From Sinonovacula constricta (lineage: Eukaryota > Mollusca > Bivalvia > Cardiida > Solecurtidae): a DNA stretch of 64,000 nucleotides. Within the stretch, counting starts at the first letter, position 1; each line of letters begins with the position of its first letter. The position numbers were made by a program, and so were the translations under genes. The DNA lies in the NCBI GenBank assembly GCA_007844125.1, contig CM017571.1, positions 32,060,156 through 32,124,155 of the forward strand, in the 5' to 3' direction. The notes beneath the pieces are model-generated. The model had not been told where the DNA came from. It searched no databases and was given only the letters and a program-made list of their open reading frames with translations. Shown piece by piece: positions 24,882 to 38,235 of this stretch.

Positions 24882-25699
24882 ATGAAGAAACAATCATGTA
24901 CTAATTACATAAATAACCGTGTAACGGTCATCTCACCTTATGTTCTGGGCAGAGAATATGTTATTAATTGTTAGTGCTATCCATCTTTGAAATAAAACCA
25001 AAATAGATAGAAAAGGCTTCTGCTATTTTCATTTTCATACATCTTAACATAATATGGTTTTATTTAAACAAGTTAAAGGTAAAATGCCGTTGTAAGTGTA
25101 ATTCTAGTCATATTTTGTTTTCTTTTTGCAACAATTTCGTTTTTTTTATTTTATATATTTTATATATTTTCTTCTAATTGATAATAGTTAATGTTTCATA
25201 TTGTGAACCATCTATAACGTCACCAAACCGAAATTGCATTTAACTATCGTGAGTTGAGTAGCTATATTTTTAAATATCTGAAAAAGAAAGCGTAGTAAGT
25301 TTGACATAAGAATTCATACAAACTCAAATTCTAATTACATTCTTACACAATGAAATATGTTATTTACTTCACTTCACTTCATGCTGTGAGAAAATTTGAC
25401 TCATACCCCCTTGACCTGTTGAATTGGTCGATTCACTCTCTGATCTTATCTTCTAGAAGTAATTCAAATTGAACGTTAGCAAAATATAAGTTGTTTATAC
25501 CTACCACCTAGTTACACAGGGCCGGCATTAGCATTTAAACATCAATACAGTTTTTTTTTTAAATAAGATAACATGATGTACGAGTTTCAGTAGGTTATTT
25601 CTACTTTGTCTAAGTAAACGTTGTAAGAAAACTAGACAAAACGAAGACAAAGAACAAAATCAAATTTATCAGGGCAATGCATGGTTAAAAGAATCAAAT

Positions 25700-28020
25700 T
25701 ACTATAAATATTGTTCCTGAAAGTTCCTCGTAAATGCCTTCCCAAGAATTCCAAGTTAAAGGTCTAGGTGTCTTCTCAATCATTTTATAGTAGCAAGTGT
25801 TGTTAAAGTTCAACAGATAATATTTAGCGAGTTTGTTTCATATTTAATCAACAACTGTTTCTTATTGTTGTCATTGATATTTGTCTTTTTTGCAACTTAT
25901 ATTAGAAATAAGTTAACATAATTTGGCTGAGGCTGTAGTTGAAAATGGCGTTTAAGTTCTGAGCATGCATACAAAAAGCTGGTTGGATGGGAAATGCTTA
26001 AAAGGTGACCGCCAATCATGTATAGGGTTTTAACTTGCACAAAGTAATTTCCTTAACATTAATTGCATTACCATGTTTTCCAATAAATTTACGTCTTCAG
26101 AACAATTATTTATAATTTCATACGGGGAGTGTATGCAAAGAAATTGATCAACAGATTACACTTTGCTGTTCCTCCAATCTTGATTTTTTTCTCTTATATT
26201 AGAATCTTATATTAATTCAATGCCTTATTGTATAACTGGCTGAGGGTTATATGCAAATAGTAAACCCGAAACTAGGAAAGCATAAAGAGCAGTCAGTAGC
26301 ATAATAAATCTGAAATACCGCTACCGCTTAATATCTTTTGGAAAGCAAAAAAGATATCATTATTCGCCGGTGTTTTATGCTGGCGATAGACGCAGTAATG
26401 TCATGCTTGGAAGAGAGTACCATTTTACTTAACTACCTAGAATGGTCTTAACAGATTTGTATAATGAAAATTATATTCTGTTATACCAATTATATTGGAT
26501 GCTATGGCGTGATATTCCAGTCAAAGAAGGACCGATGAATTGTTAATCAAATAAAAACCTGAACAAGCATAATTTATTAAGTTTCATTCCTATCACACAC
26601 ACGAATAATCAATTAAATTGCACAAGATTTATTCTTTGAGATGTTTCAGGAGCCGATAACGAATTTTTAAGTGTTTGGCAGATCATTGGGAAATAAATAG
26701 AACAAGTATAGCCTCATGTCATTGACAACATTGTCGTGCCAAGAAAAATATGTGTGTGGTAGGGGTTTGCTTGAATAGACATTCGACGGGTGTTTTGAAA
26801 AGTTACACGCCTGTCTGTTAATGCTAAGCAGTGCTCGATAGTATACGATGGGGTTGATATATATTAAGAGCCAATTTCTTTTCATCTGAAAGGCAAATAT
26901 GCAATTTCCATAAATCGCTAAAACAATAGGTTTGCTATTATTGAATAACTAGCCTAAAACATTTTTGTGTTTCAACCTATACATCAAAATCTTATTTATT
27001 GATTTAAACTGTACATGTATTTGTCCACAATTAACTCACAATACTCACATTTCTTTTGAGGCCAATTATTGACAAGAGGCTCGTTTATATTTCTGTTTTT
27101 GATACTCGAGATCATTGTCTAAAGTTGATGTTTTTTGCAAATGGGGCAAATAAAATACCAATAATATATATTTGACTACGACTATAGAGTAATAATAAAT
27201 CAGTAGATTAAGAATTATTGGAAAAACAATAATCTTGATAACAATAAATTTTCTAGCTTTTTATTTTATACTTTCAATAACATAAAATATTGACATGTCG
27301 TATGCCTTTCAAAAGACAATTTGCAACAATAATAACAAGTCTGAATGTTTTCATGTGTCGCTAGTATTTAGATACTGCTTAATGCGCCTAGTTTATCATT
27401 TAGGCTAACCTTCCATAATAACCATGCCTGCCGTTTATTTTCTGATCACGATTCTAGTAACATATATTCTGTTAAAAGGATGGCGTCAATACTTCAACTG
27501 ACAATTAATTTTCGATATCTTGATTTTCAACAATATGAAACAAAAAATAGTACTTCTTCTTGGTGTGTTTCAATGGTTGTCTCCGATACTCAGCTACAGT
27601 ATTCTACTATTACATGTACATATTTGACGTTTCCGTAATGATCATAATTGTGAGGTCTTACCAATTGTGTCGATTTAATTTCGTTTTGTCTTAATGGTAT
27701 GTTTACTTGTGCAATAAAATAAGAAGCTGCTTTATGCTGATTAAATTGCCATTAACAGTCCTTGTAAAACTCAGTAGCTGCTGTAACTGTTGCTGACTGC
27801 CAAAGGCACGAATCTCTGAGCAATCTATTGAGACAATGCATGTCAGAAGTTGAGAAGCGTCGCTATCATTAACACCCTATACAATCCCAGACATGGACAG
27901 ATGTAATTTAGAATTGCGAGTAATTGACATGTTTGCATTATGACTTATAGCTTAATGGACCTGTCTGCCAGTTGGCTCATATGCCAAAAAAGAAAATGAA
28001 ATATATTGAAAAAAATATAT
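25700..28020 (+). repeat. Block Y, copy 2b
   Basis: This is the duplicate of the Y segment at 17280-19600. Some sites, such as ttttccaataaatttacgtct at 26075, are closer to the 48484 copy than copy 2a is. Confidence 0.6.
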
Positions 28021-29938
28021 ACTGTGTTGCTTAGGCTTTAATTAACACAAATAATTAGGGATATAAATCGAATCCTAAAACAATTATTAAATATGTGTTA
28101 AGTATATTGAATATTGGGAACGAAATTATATAAGGAAGGCACAAAACATATATTTTTTTATTTAGTTTAAAGTGTTTTTCCTTGTAAAATGATGTATTTA
28201 TGCGATATTTCTTCTTTTGAAATACAAACGGAAATATTATCAATCCGCCAATATCCTGTTTATAATGAATGATCAAAAGTGGTATTTTTGTCAGCGGTAA
28301 TTTGCAAGCGAACACATCATTGAAGAATGCTAATAAATGTGTGAACAATGTCATTTGTTCCTTACCAATTAGCATTATAATGAACATTTAAACTCTTATG
28401 ACACAACTATACAGTAACCAATCAATGATGACCTTCAATTTCCCCATTTCTTTATTTACATTAATTGCTCATCTTATACTTGAGAATATTTCTGCAACGT
28501 GTTGTACTCCGTATAATAACATTTACAGTTTAAAGACATGTTGCATAAAGATTACTTATTTGTATGTATATATGACATGCTAAATTAAAGGGGCTACTTA
28601 AGCTCATTTTAATGTTAACGTATCAATTTAATAAGACCATGATATAATTTCATTTGATGACATTGTAGAAAGACAGAATAAGTCACAATTTTAATATTTC
28701 ATTCTATTATGTGCAAACAATGTATTATCACAATGTATAATCAACAGTCAAATATGTTCTTTGAACTAATCTTATAAACTACATTAATATTTAAAGCAGT
28801 CTTTTTTTCAAAAATGCAGGTGATACTGGAACGACTGTAAGACAATTAGGCAAAAACACGCATGTCTTATTTAGGGAAATCGTTGAGTTGACAGTTAACT
28901 AACGGTTTTGATTGGTTGGTGGTCTGATTGGTGATAAATTGCGAATTGCTGATTATCGCTAAGAGTATCGCTTGGACGGTAATCTGAAGCCATAATATCT
29001 CAATTAGTAAGTTACCAATAGGCAAGTGATCAATTACGAACTATGATTGGCAAATGTCAGGATTGCCTGACTGTTGATAAACTGCTGAAATACAAATCAA
29101 TATACATATAGACTGTTTAAAACTTGTAATCTCGTGACTTTTAAGCGTGTTAAGTAAACACGTGACGAACAATGAAAAAGTCTGTAGATTTACATTGTTG
29201 TTATTCGGAGAGAACGTAGCAGAAAATCGGGGCCGAAAGTCGCGGTGACTAAATATGAAGTAAAGTTACAAAAGCAGTAAACAATTACAATTAAAGTTCG
29301 ATTGAAAGTAAGCTAGTTGAGTCTTAAAAAATATCGTGACCTTCAAACTACGAAGCATTTCGTGTGTATTTTGTCTTATGCATTATATACAGCGGTGTTG
29401 TCTTAAATTAATTACGGATTTTATGACATTAAGAAATACCACGCTTTCAAAAAGGTACACTGTAATTTTATAAGCACAACAAGACACGAGACTGAATTTT
29501 TACCAATAAAAGTCTCTTAATATTCATTCGAACTGACCATTTGCAAGTTGGTCAAACGCAGGTTCAGAGGGCTACGCCGTCTTGTACCACCGTAATTGAT
29601 GATTAAGTTCTGTAAAACGTTATGTCTAGTGATTATAGGATCCTAAAAAGAAGTATCGATGCATTTTTAGTCTTTTTCACTATCAACGTTGGTAACGCAG
29701 CAAGGAGAATGGTAACGTTTAAGACGAAAAATGGTCGAGTTTTACCGAGTAATCAATTTAAATTAGCAAATTTTTTTCCGAAATAATCAAGATTTCATCG
29801 TTCCGAATGTTGTAGTCTTGTAGTTAAATACTAGCCTTGCATATTGATGCCATCGGTTCCAATCGCGCATGTAGCCATTTTTTTCAATCAAATAGTAACA
29901 CCACAAAATATCTAATTGTTTTCACCCAAGCGCCAATT

Positions 29939-30096
29939 GCGAGGTTAGAGCTCTGTAAACCCGATTTAAGTACCCCAGTCGACTGACCGTTCCAAGGCGG
30001 TAACTGTCGGGTTTGCTCATTTTGTTAAACGACTCAGTACAGATTTGTTCTTACCTTTACATTTGGCTTGCATATAAATACCTTTGTCATGTGCGA
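29939..30096 (+). repeat. Penelope-like terminal-repeat fragment, subfamily B (duplicate)
   Basis: Near-identical duplicate of 21518-21675. Confidence 0.8.
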
Positions 30097-32111
30097 AATG
30101 TATCTTATCTTCTTGTCATTGGCTGGTTATAAACATTTGTGAATGACATTATACCGACGCTAGCTTTTGTTTAGGTCTGTATACCTGCAATTTTTATTTT
30201 CTTCCGGTTAAAGTCTGTATAACAAAACATCATATCCCATGTAGGATGATAGCACGTATGGCCAATCCCCAAATTGGTCACGTCCATCTGCCTATCTTAG
30301 GTTGATAATACGTCCTCAACTACCAAAAGCTATACTGTTACTATAATGTAACACATAACTTACCGCGAGAGGGTGAGGTAAACTCATGCGTTATTTTTGG
30401 TAACACACTAGGTAGTTATCGTAATGTGACGTCATTAAGTATGTGTAGTGTATATACCATTTCCTGATCACTTTGTTGTCGCCGTTTTATGCATTTAGTT
30501 GAACAATTTCAATTTAATTCATGAAACATAAATTTTGGTCATGTTATAAACGTAATGATCTGTCCCATTTTTATTGAAAATTATCGAGTAAAGAGTAGAA
30601 CTATTTATGTGGGGATTCTCCCAAACCGTATTACACATGTCAAGTCCGACTTTCCATACTATAAAAAAGATGATGCATGGTAACCAACAATCAGCTGATG
30701 TTTTGGTTATGTGAATAGAATCGAATATTCGTGTTCATTAGAGACTAAAAATATTAAACTTACACGCTATGCAGCAAATGCAATAACGCTGATTTAAGTT
30801 GATTTGAATTTCCGCTATTGGGCAGTGTGGTGGATTAAAGGGCAATTCTGTTGCTACTGAATGACGAAATGATTTAACTATTTAAGCTAAAGTTAATGCA
30901 TGTGTGACAATAAATACGTCATTCAAAGTCTAAAAGCAATTGTTTTCGAAACATTGCAGTTGCAGGTAGGGTATAGTTAGATTTGAGTGGAAGGTATTTG
31001 CTGAATAAAATGAAATTATGATAAATGTTAAAAGAAAACCGTAGTAGATGACGTGTCTGCAGTTGTAAAAGCTTTACCAGTGATATTCCCATAACGAAAA
31101 CTGGTGTTCCTTTGTCTGGCTGTTTGTTTGTCTGTTTGCCCAGGTTAATTAGGTAATACATTGATCTTTTTGTATTTTGTTTGCTTCCAAAGTTGAGTTA
31201 TTTGATATAAAGTAAATAACAAATTCATTACTTTCGTGTAACGTAGAACTGTGGATACCTTCTTAAACTTATAGACATCTTCGTGTATTTCACTATCCCA
31301 GCCCAACCACAAACCCCATTGTGGATATAGGAGGTCATGGTATCCCATGATTCTCCAATGTTAACTATTTTTTATCATTTAACATGCAGCAAAGCGTTGT
31401 AGCAAGCTTTTTTGCAAATAAAACAATTGCAACAATTGTTGCAAATGCTGGAATAATTACACAAACATGATTAACATTTCTATTGATAATGAAGTTTGAC
31501 TTTTTGCAACTAAATGTTCAAATTTGAATAGTGCTACGTTCTTTGCAAAAACTTACAGTTAGTTAGGGTTAGTCATTTTTTGCCTTGATTAAAAAATGAT
31601 AAATCTATCCTGTTAAAACTATGTTATCCGTCAAACAAAGGGCGTTTGGTGCAAAATTGGTCGATGGTGAAGTTAAAGGTGAAAATTAAAGTAATTAAAC
31701 TTTTTTTTTTACAAATATTATCTTATGTAATTTTCAAACAAGTTTTGATCAAATTTCTAGCACTTTTTAAATAATTGTTGCAAATTCTTGGATTATAGCA
31801 AGAGAAGTGACATGCCATACGGCTTTTGCAAATGCCGGTTTAAAGAAATTTATGTATCAAAAAATATTTTAATTAAAACAAATACATCATGAAAACAAAG
31901 CTTGAACAATACTAGTTGAGTCGAGACAAGGACTGAGCGAAATAGGCCGAGGGCGAATTTTATTAATAAAAAACGAATTTCTGAAATGTTGGAATAAAAA
32001 CCCAGATATATTTTAAATGAGTTTTCGAATTTAGAATCAGGTCAAATATTCTACCATTTTTTCAACTTACGTTGCTAATGCTAAAATTACTGTAAGCGGT
32101 TTGTATGAATA

Positions 32112-32684
32112 GGTAAATAAGAAAAGGTCCTATCAAAACTCTAACAGATATTTAAATTTTATCTACCAGTAGACAAAGGCAAACAAGGTAAATGCAAATG
32201 AGAAAAAAAAACACACACACACAGAGACGAGACAATACACACATAAAGAAAAACCATCAGTTACCGCCTTGGAACGGTCAGTCGGCAAAAGGGCCAACTG
32301 AGGTGCTTAAACCTGGTTTGTGGAGCGCTCCAACCTCGCACTTCCTGAAGGTTTTTCTAGCAAACAAACAGTGTAAATAACAACATCCCGTCAAAGTGAA
32401 ACAACTAACAGTAAGCACCTGCATCGGGAGGTAAAACAAATACAATGAACTTATATACATACATTACAACTAGCAACAAAATAAACTATAAACATATGTA
32501 CAGTATGTACAGTAGATAAAATCGTCGGCAACGTAAAAACAAAAATCACAAACGAGAGATCAGTTTGAAATAAAACAGCCCATGCGTTGATATATAATAA
32601 GATATTATAGGAACAAATAAAACAGCCCAAGCGCTGATATATTATAAGAACAAATAAAACAGCCCAAGCGCTGATATATTATAA
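32112..32684 (-). repeat. Solo terminal repeat of Penelope-like element, subfamily A (duplicate)
   Basis: Near-identical duplicate of 23690-24263. The CA tract is shorter. Confidence 0.85.
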
Positions 32685-33252
32685 ACAGGTTTTACACACA
32701 AAAACAGCTTCTTCAATAATAAATCTAAATCGAAAGAGGAAACATTATTTCTATACTTTATTTTTTCAAAAAGAAATAATTGACAAAAGCAGTTATGTTA
32801 AAATAAGCATGTCAATGACGTTTTCGGTCTAAAATTGCGTTTTGTCAACAATTGGAGTATGGTGAAAATTTCATTCAGACGCGACAAAAATGACGATTGC
32901 GATTTTTGTTTGTTATAGAACTAATGTTCTGACCGGAACTCGGATGCTTGCAGATTGAGGCTAACACTCGTTGACAGGCTCGACAATAATAGCAAATCTT
33001 ACTTTTACGTGCACAGGTCATTCGTAAGCTAACCAACTACGCTAAGTTAATTATAAGCAAATGTTTCAAAAATATTTGTTAAATCACTATATTGATTATT
33101 TATTGAATGACGTATTAATATTGTAGCGTTCTAATAATATTTTAGATGGAACATTAGGCGTGTGTAACTGGTTTTACCCATCTGACTTAGGCACGGTTCC
33201 ACCGAACTATGCATATCCATTTATAGAATTTATTAAAGAAGAAGCAAGCAAG

Positions 33253-33305
33253 TAGCTGTCAGTAAAGACCCCTGTCTATTTCTCAAGAGGTGCGTGGTTC
33301 GAATC
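33253..33305 (+). repeat. tRNA-like fragment (duplicate)
   Basis: Duplicate of 24829-24881, with the B-box-like ggttcgaatc at 33296-33305. It ends 19 bases before the right edge of the second copy. Confidence 0.45.
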
Positions 33306-33324
33306 ATGAAGAAACAATCATGTA

Positions 33325-33699
33325 TTTGCCTATAATACATCTTTGTTTTGTCTTCATTTCTTATATTAACAGCTAGTGCATATTACTGATCGTTTTTAGA
33401 TATGTATGTCGGACAGGATGTTCAACATGAAATATTCACGATTTCTTTTTATAATTGAAACTCCTATGGTCATGTTATCAAATCGGTATCTCTTATCATG
33501 GCATAATTTAAAAGCCAATAGACCCTTTACGTTAAGTCATAAACCGCTGACAGGTTTGTTGTTTTACCCTATCCAACGAAGTTTTGAGTCGTTTGTGCAC
33601 CAGTTGCATTGTGCATAAAATATAAAATAACATTGGTTTAAAATGAAAACATGAAAAAAATGCCCTATTATGGATTTAATGAAGTCTTAAAATACTGCT
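33325..33699. other. No recognised feature
   Basis: Unique sequence after the duplication. A 70-codon frame at 33406-33618 has no recognised similarity. Confidence 0.45.
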
Positions 33700-36600
33700 A
33701 GTAACATCTTATATCCAGTGTTCTTTCGGTGTACTTTGTTCATGCTATGTCAAAAGATAGTTCAATAGGACTCTGTTATGAAGTTAAATCACCAGTTTCA
33801 AGGTGAGAAATGTTACGATAAAATCCTAAATAATAACTGTTACTTACGAGCGTACATGCACGATATATTTACAGGCCATTTTTTGCTGGGCACTAGTTAA
33901 ACTGAGTTCTGGAAACGAAAACTTAAAAAGACTATTACTAAAGGCCATATAACAAGATACACATCTCCAATGTCGTGACCATTCGTCTAGAAACAGTGCG
34001 AAATTGCACAGTAGTGAAGGGTAAAGACAGCTTACAATGAAGTTTGTTGATGTTAACTGGTTTGGCGCCATGCAACCAGCAAGAGGAAAGAAACATGTCC
34101 TTATTTCTTTCTCAATGGTGTGTCTTTATGGAAAGATGATTCCTTTTCTGTCATGCCGGGTCTAAAGCAGACACTTAAATGTGAACAATATTCTTGTGTA
34201 TCTAATGCCATTGGCAATATATCTCGATACGTTAATGTTTACATTTATTGCACGCAAATAAATCATAAAGTCTTAACTTTATAAGAAGCATCGTACTTAT
34301 CAGCATCCGTAAAATGTGCAGGTTTAAATAACATTAAATTAAACAAAGTGACGGAACACTAATAAGGGCATTGTCGGCATGTAAATATAGTTTAATTAAT
34401 TGAATGTCGTAACCACAAAATCATGTTTTGGACTGCTCCTAGTAAATGGCTGATCTCAGTGGATTATCATAATTTACATTTCTGAAAATTAAGTTTTATT
34501 TATATTGCGTATATTATGCCAAGAATACATGTTTTGAAATGAGACAATAAAAGCATCATAAATGTTAAAAATAATATAAGACTGTGCCTATACTGTAAAG
34601 TAAAGACATATAATCCAAAACCAAACATGATGTTTAAATATTTAACAACATATTTGTTAAAAGCCGATATATTCGTTGTGTTTAACAGGAATTGGAATTC
34701 ATACAGATCAGGCAATTTATCTATCATTCAGCTCAATTTTGCGAATATCAATTAAACACTGTAGTAAAAGTATGTATATATCTTAATAAAACACAGATGT
34801 TTGTGAAATTAAAAAACAACAACACTGTTTTATAAAGAAAGTGATCATATCTAAAATTATTTAATGATCAGTATTTTAATAATTCGACAGTAAGCCTTGC
34901 TTAAAAGGGAGCAAATTTCTCACCTCCAAGGATTCAATTGACTGAGATCGCACAAAAGACATCTTCTTTCCAGACAACTATTATTGTTTGACTTTCAAAG
35001 CTCATTATAACTGAGACTTTCGCGAAGACTTTACGCAACATATAGACAGTAAGATCACAAGAGAGGGATGCCACAACAGCATTTACAAAGTTGGAAACGC
35101 GCAAGGTCCACCTAATTCACCTTACTCGTTGCTTTACTTACTTTTTTAAAGGGCTAAAGTGTAATAAAATATATCCTAACCCAATTTATCATATGATATC
35201 TTAGAGGCACAAATAGTTGTTTTCCTTTTCCCCCTTCTTTCTTTGATTGTCATAATTAACTTTTTTACTTTGTATAGAAGCCCTTTAAGGTATATAATTG
35301 CTGCTGCTAAAACATCTTGAATAGAAACAAGAAAAAACCCAACAACAAACCATTTTTTTACCAGACATAACCAAGCAAAAATATATATTTCTTTATAACA
35401 CGATGGTAAACCGCATTTGACATGCAAATTATATTTACATTAAGAAAACATTCAAGTAAAATTAGGTGTTTCCTTTTCTAGAATTAAAGACCAATATTTT
35501 CTGCAAATGACCTATTGAAAATTACCAAACAATTAAATTATAAACATACAATTATCGTACGTCTTTATATTAAAGTAAGTAATGTTAATATTTTGGCCCT
35601 ATCAAGAGACACATAGATGAGGATGCTGTATTCACAATCAGTTGATATCACTTCACTTAAGTGTTAATGCGTTTGTCAAGGCCATTTCCTTCTCACATGC
35701 GCAGACGTATGGCTGAAATACTAGCGATTCTTAAGTCCATGCATAATTGATCATCTGACAAAATTGATTATGGTAGACTTTCGCAGAAGACAGATAAATA
35801 AAACATATATTTGTATCAATGCAAATAATATGCAAACAGTAAATTATTGAACAAGGGAGGAAATAATGTTCAAACTGCGATGCCGTGTAAATGCAAAGTT
35901 TTACAGTTAAGTCCTGGTTTAGCTTATAGCTTGCTGTATTCTAGAGATGGCAGTAAACTTCGTTGAACACAGCAAACATATTCTTTTCTAAACGACAAGG
36001 CATCATTATAAAGTTTATTTCGGCCATATCAATGGGAAAAAGAATATTATAATAATTGGAGCAGATAAAGCAAGTAATTGAAAACGTGTATAACATAACT
36101 ATTCGCTCTACAAAGTTCTGAATTATTAGGTTTTCTGTTTAAAAAAATCTGATTTTCGTTTTCCACCTTCATTCTCCAGTGCTTTATCTGTTGGCAGACG
36201 TAATATATCAATGACTTCAGAGCCGACATATATCAGAAGTTATTTTATTATAACGGAACTAAACATATTATCATGTATTTCCTTTTTCTTTGTACAAACT
36301 AAATAAATGCAATTTCTTCCAAGAGCCATTTTTAAAGACCCATTTCTGTCGTCTGTAAAGAATTAATTGGAGCAGTTTAAAACTTCCTTATTTGAATGTA
36401 TAGTTATTTAGATTCCGATTTCATTCTAATTTTTTTTAACAAACATCTACGTAAAAACTGTTTTTATCTGACAGACACAATTAATTCTATACGATTGTCA
36501 TTATTGTCAACATTTTTCTATTAACTTAACTGTGTATTTTATTGGCGCACAAATGTGTTTTATATACAAGTAATATTTGACTAATGAATTTTCTTATACA

Positions 36601-36900
36601 AAAGAAGTACACGTCCGTCATCTACGTTATACCACCTCTGTAATTTTAAATAACTTATATCATAAAAAAATAAGCACTGTTATTTCTTCAAGTTCCCCCA
36701 TCTTAGCCAGTATCAGTCATTGACAAGATATCTTCTAGGCAAACATATTATATCAGGATAATAATTTCATCGCTTTCACTGTTTTTCATCACTAAGCTGT
36801 CAGCTAACAGATGGTAAAACGATTCAAATGCTTTTCGTGGTTTCTGACATATCTAGTAGACATACATCACAACACCATATAAAATATTCATAAACGTGTA
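33700..36900 (+). repeat. Block X, copy 1
   Basis: It aligns by eye, throughout and in order, with the reverse complement of about 52200-55550. Anchors include 33725-33760 with 55500-55540, 34010-34080 with 55030-55110, 34130-34220 with 54860-54990, 35400-35720 with 53410-53730, 36015-36060 with 53070-53115, 36190-36260 with 52860-52930, and 36735-36890 with 52215-52370. Identity is moderate with many indels, so the pair is old. Frames of up to 83 codons are not shared between copies, so coding function is unlikely. A third partial copy lies at 16000-16430. Confidence 0.7.
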
Positions 36901-37377
36901 TATGTTGCTTCTGTTGCTGTTGTGGCATTTGTTTGTTCTTTTATGTTGTTGTTTTTGTTGTTTAATTTACTTTCTTGTGGTTACACATGTACATTATTTA
37001 AAATAATGATATTCGTCTTGTAAGAAATTAGTTATTATAATAAACATAATTTAACGTATTAACTTATTTAGTTTTGATATGTTTTTGTACAGTTTCGTGA
37101 GCAGAAGTTGAAGTTTCTTGTAAAATTCTACATGTCATACAAACATAAGGCCCAAATGAATTGGCAAATAATAGTTTTGTTTACGATAAGCGTATCTTAA
37201 GTATATTAAAGTTTCACGATGATGGTATTGCAGAGTTTGTAATAGCTGAAGAAGTTTCGATCCTGTAAAGATTCTGTTTCGACAAAACATAAGAGATGTT
37301 AATAAAAGTAAATCAGTTCTTCAAATAGTTGGAAAAAGTTTAACCATTTGGTTTAAAAACAAAAAGGTATATATTTT
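36901..37377. other. TTG-rich stretch, no recognised feature
   Basis: A loose TTG/TTGTT-rich run occupies about 36905-36965; the rest is AT-rich and featureless. Confidence 0.45.
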
Positions 37378-37755
37378 AATAAGGGATTATGACAAAGTCA
37401 TATGAGCATTGCAACATATACCAAAATTTGAAAAAGCGCAGGACAAAGGTATTCACATGTTAGCCAAATGTAAAAGTAAAAACTAATGCGTGATGAGATA
37501 AACTAACAGATCAAATCCAGTACTAACCACCTTGGATCGATCAGTCGGCAAAAGGGACCAACTGGAGTGCTTTAAACGTTTTTACAGAGCTCTAAGCTCG
37601 CTTTTCCGGAGAGATATTTTAAATGCAAGCAATGGAACGAAAACCGATATATTTGAATAAAAACATATCCAAGCGCTGATGTTTTCTTAGATACGTCATA
37701 ACGTCGAAAGTGACGTTATTCAAAATAGTGTCCACATGATGTCTAGAAGAGCCAG
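37378..37755 (-). repeat. Solo terminal repeat of Penelope-like element, subfamily B
   Basis: This is the most complete subfamily B copy. It has the outer end (aataagggattatgacaaag), the caacatatacca and gcgcaggac motifs, the gatcagtcggcaaaaggg core, and then agctctaagctcgc and aagcgctgatg. It ends near tgtccacatgatgtctagaa, as at 5030-5045. No coding sequence is attached. Confidence 0.85.
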
Positions 37756-37761
37756 CTAGCC

Positions 37762-37813
37762 AAATAAATAAATGAATACATAGATAGATAGATAGATAGA
37801 TAAATAAATAAAT
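37762..37813. repeat. (AAAT)n and (GATA)n microsatellites
   Basis: Compound tetranucleotide tract: AAAT units, a GATA/TAGA run at about 37780-37801, and AAAT units again. It abuts the inner end of the solo terminal repeat. Confidence 0.95.
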
Positions 37814-38235
37814 ACCTGTTCCATCTATTTCGTGTTTAGAACATCTATAATATCTCTGGGTTTTGTCGATGTATCACGTTGTCGTTACTTAAGGCAAGTA
37901 CCAAAATAATGAATAATTTCTGCAACTTGATTATCCAAGTATGTAATTCGTATTCAGAGAAAGAACATACCTGACAGTGTTCACCATTTTTTTTCGCCCT
38001 AACGTCGGCGAGACCTTTTGGCATAATTAAACAGTTTTATACCTAAACAATTTTGTACCAATAAATGGAATTCATATGTCACATTTTGTACCAATATTTA
38101 ATGAATGTTAAAATTGACTGAAGTAAAGGAAGAACAAGAAGATAAATTTACCTAGTGCCAAGCAGCTATTTGCAGTTATATGTACATTTTAAATGGTCCT
38201 GCATATTTTTATTTAAATTTTTTGATTGTATTGTG
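37814..38235. other. No recognised feature
   Basis: Spacer between a subfamily B solo repeat and the second retroelement copy. Confidence 0.5.

Larger units (their letters stand above)
16473..24900 (+). repeat. 8.4-kb tandem duplication, first copy
   Basis: This 8,428-base unit is followed directly by a near-identical 8,424-base copy at 24901-33324. The three breakpoints share the 4-base microhomology tgta (16469-16472, 24897-24900, 33321-33324). The unit holds part of block Y (about 17280-19600), a subfamily B fragment (21518-21675), a subfamily A terminal repeat (23690-24263) and a tRNA-like fragment (24829-24881). Differences concentrate in the first 1.6 kb. No protein-coding gene is recognised. 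Identical short frames in the two copies reflect recency, not selection. An assembly artefact from two haplotypes is a real alternative. Confidence 0.95.
24901..33324 (+). repeat. 8.4-kb tandem duplication, second copy
   Basis: This is the head-to-tail duplicate of 16473-24900. Small differences include single-base changes, homopolymer and CA-tract length changes, and a few clustered changes near 28800-28865 (matching 20380-20460). Substitutions are denser in 24901-26420 than in the remaining 6.9 kb. It carries the same internal elements as the first copy. Confidence 0.95.
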
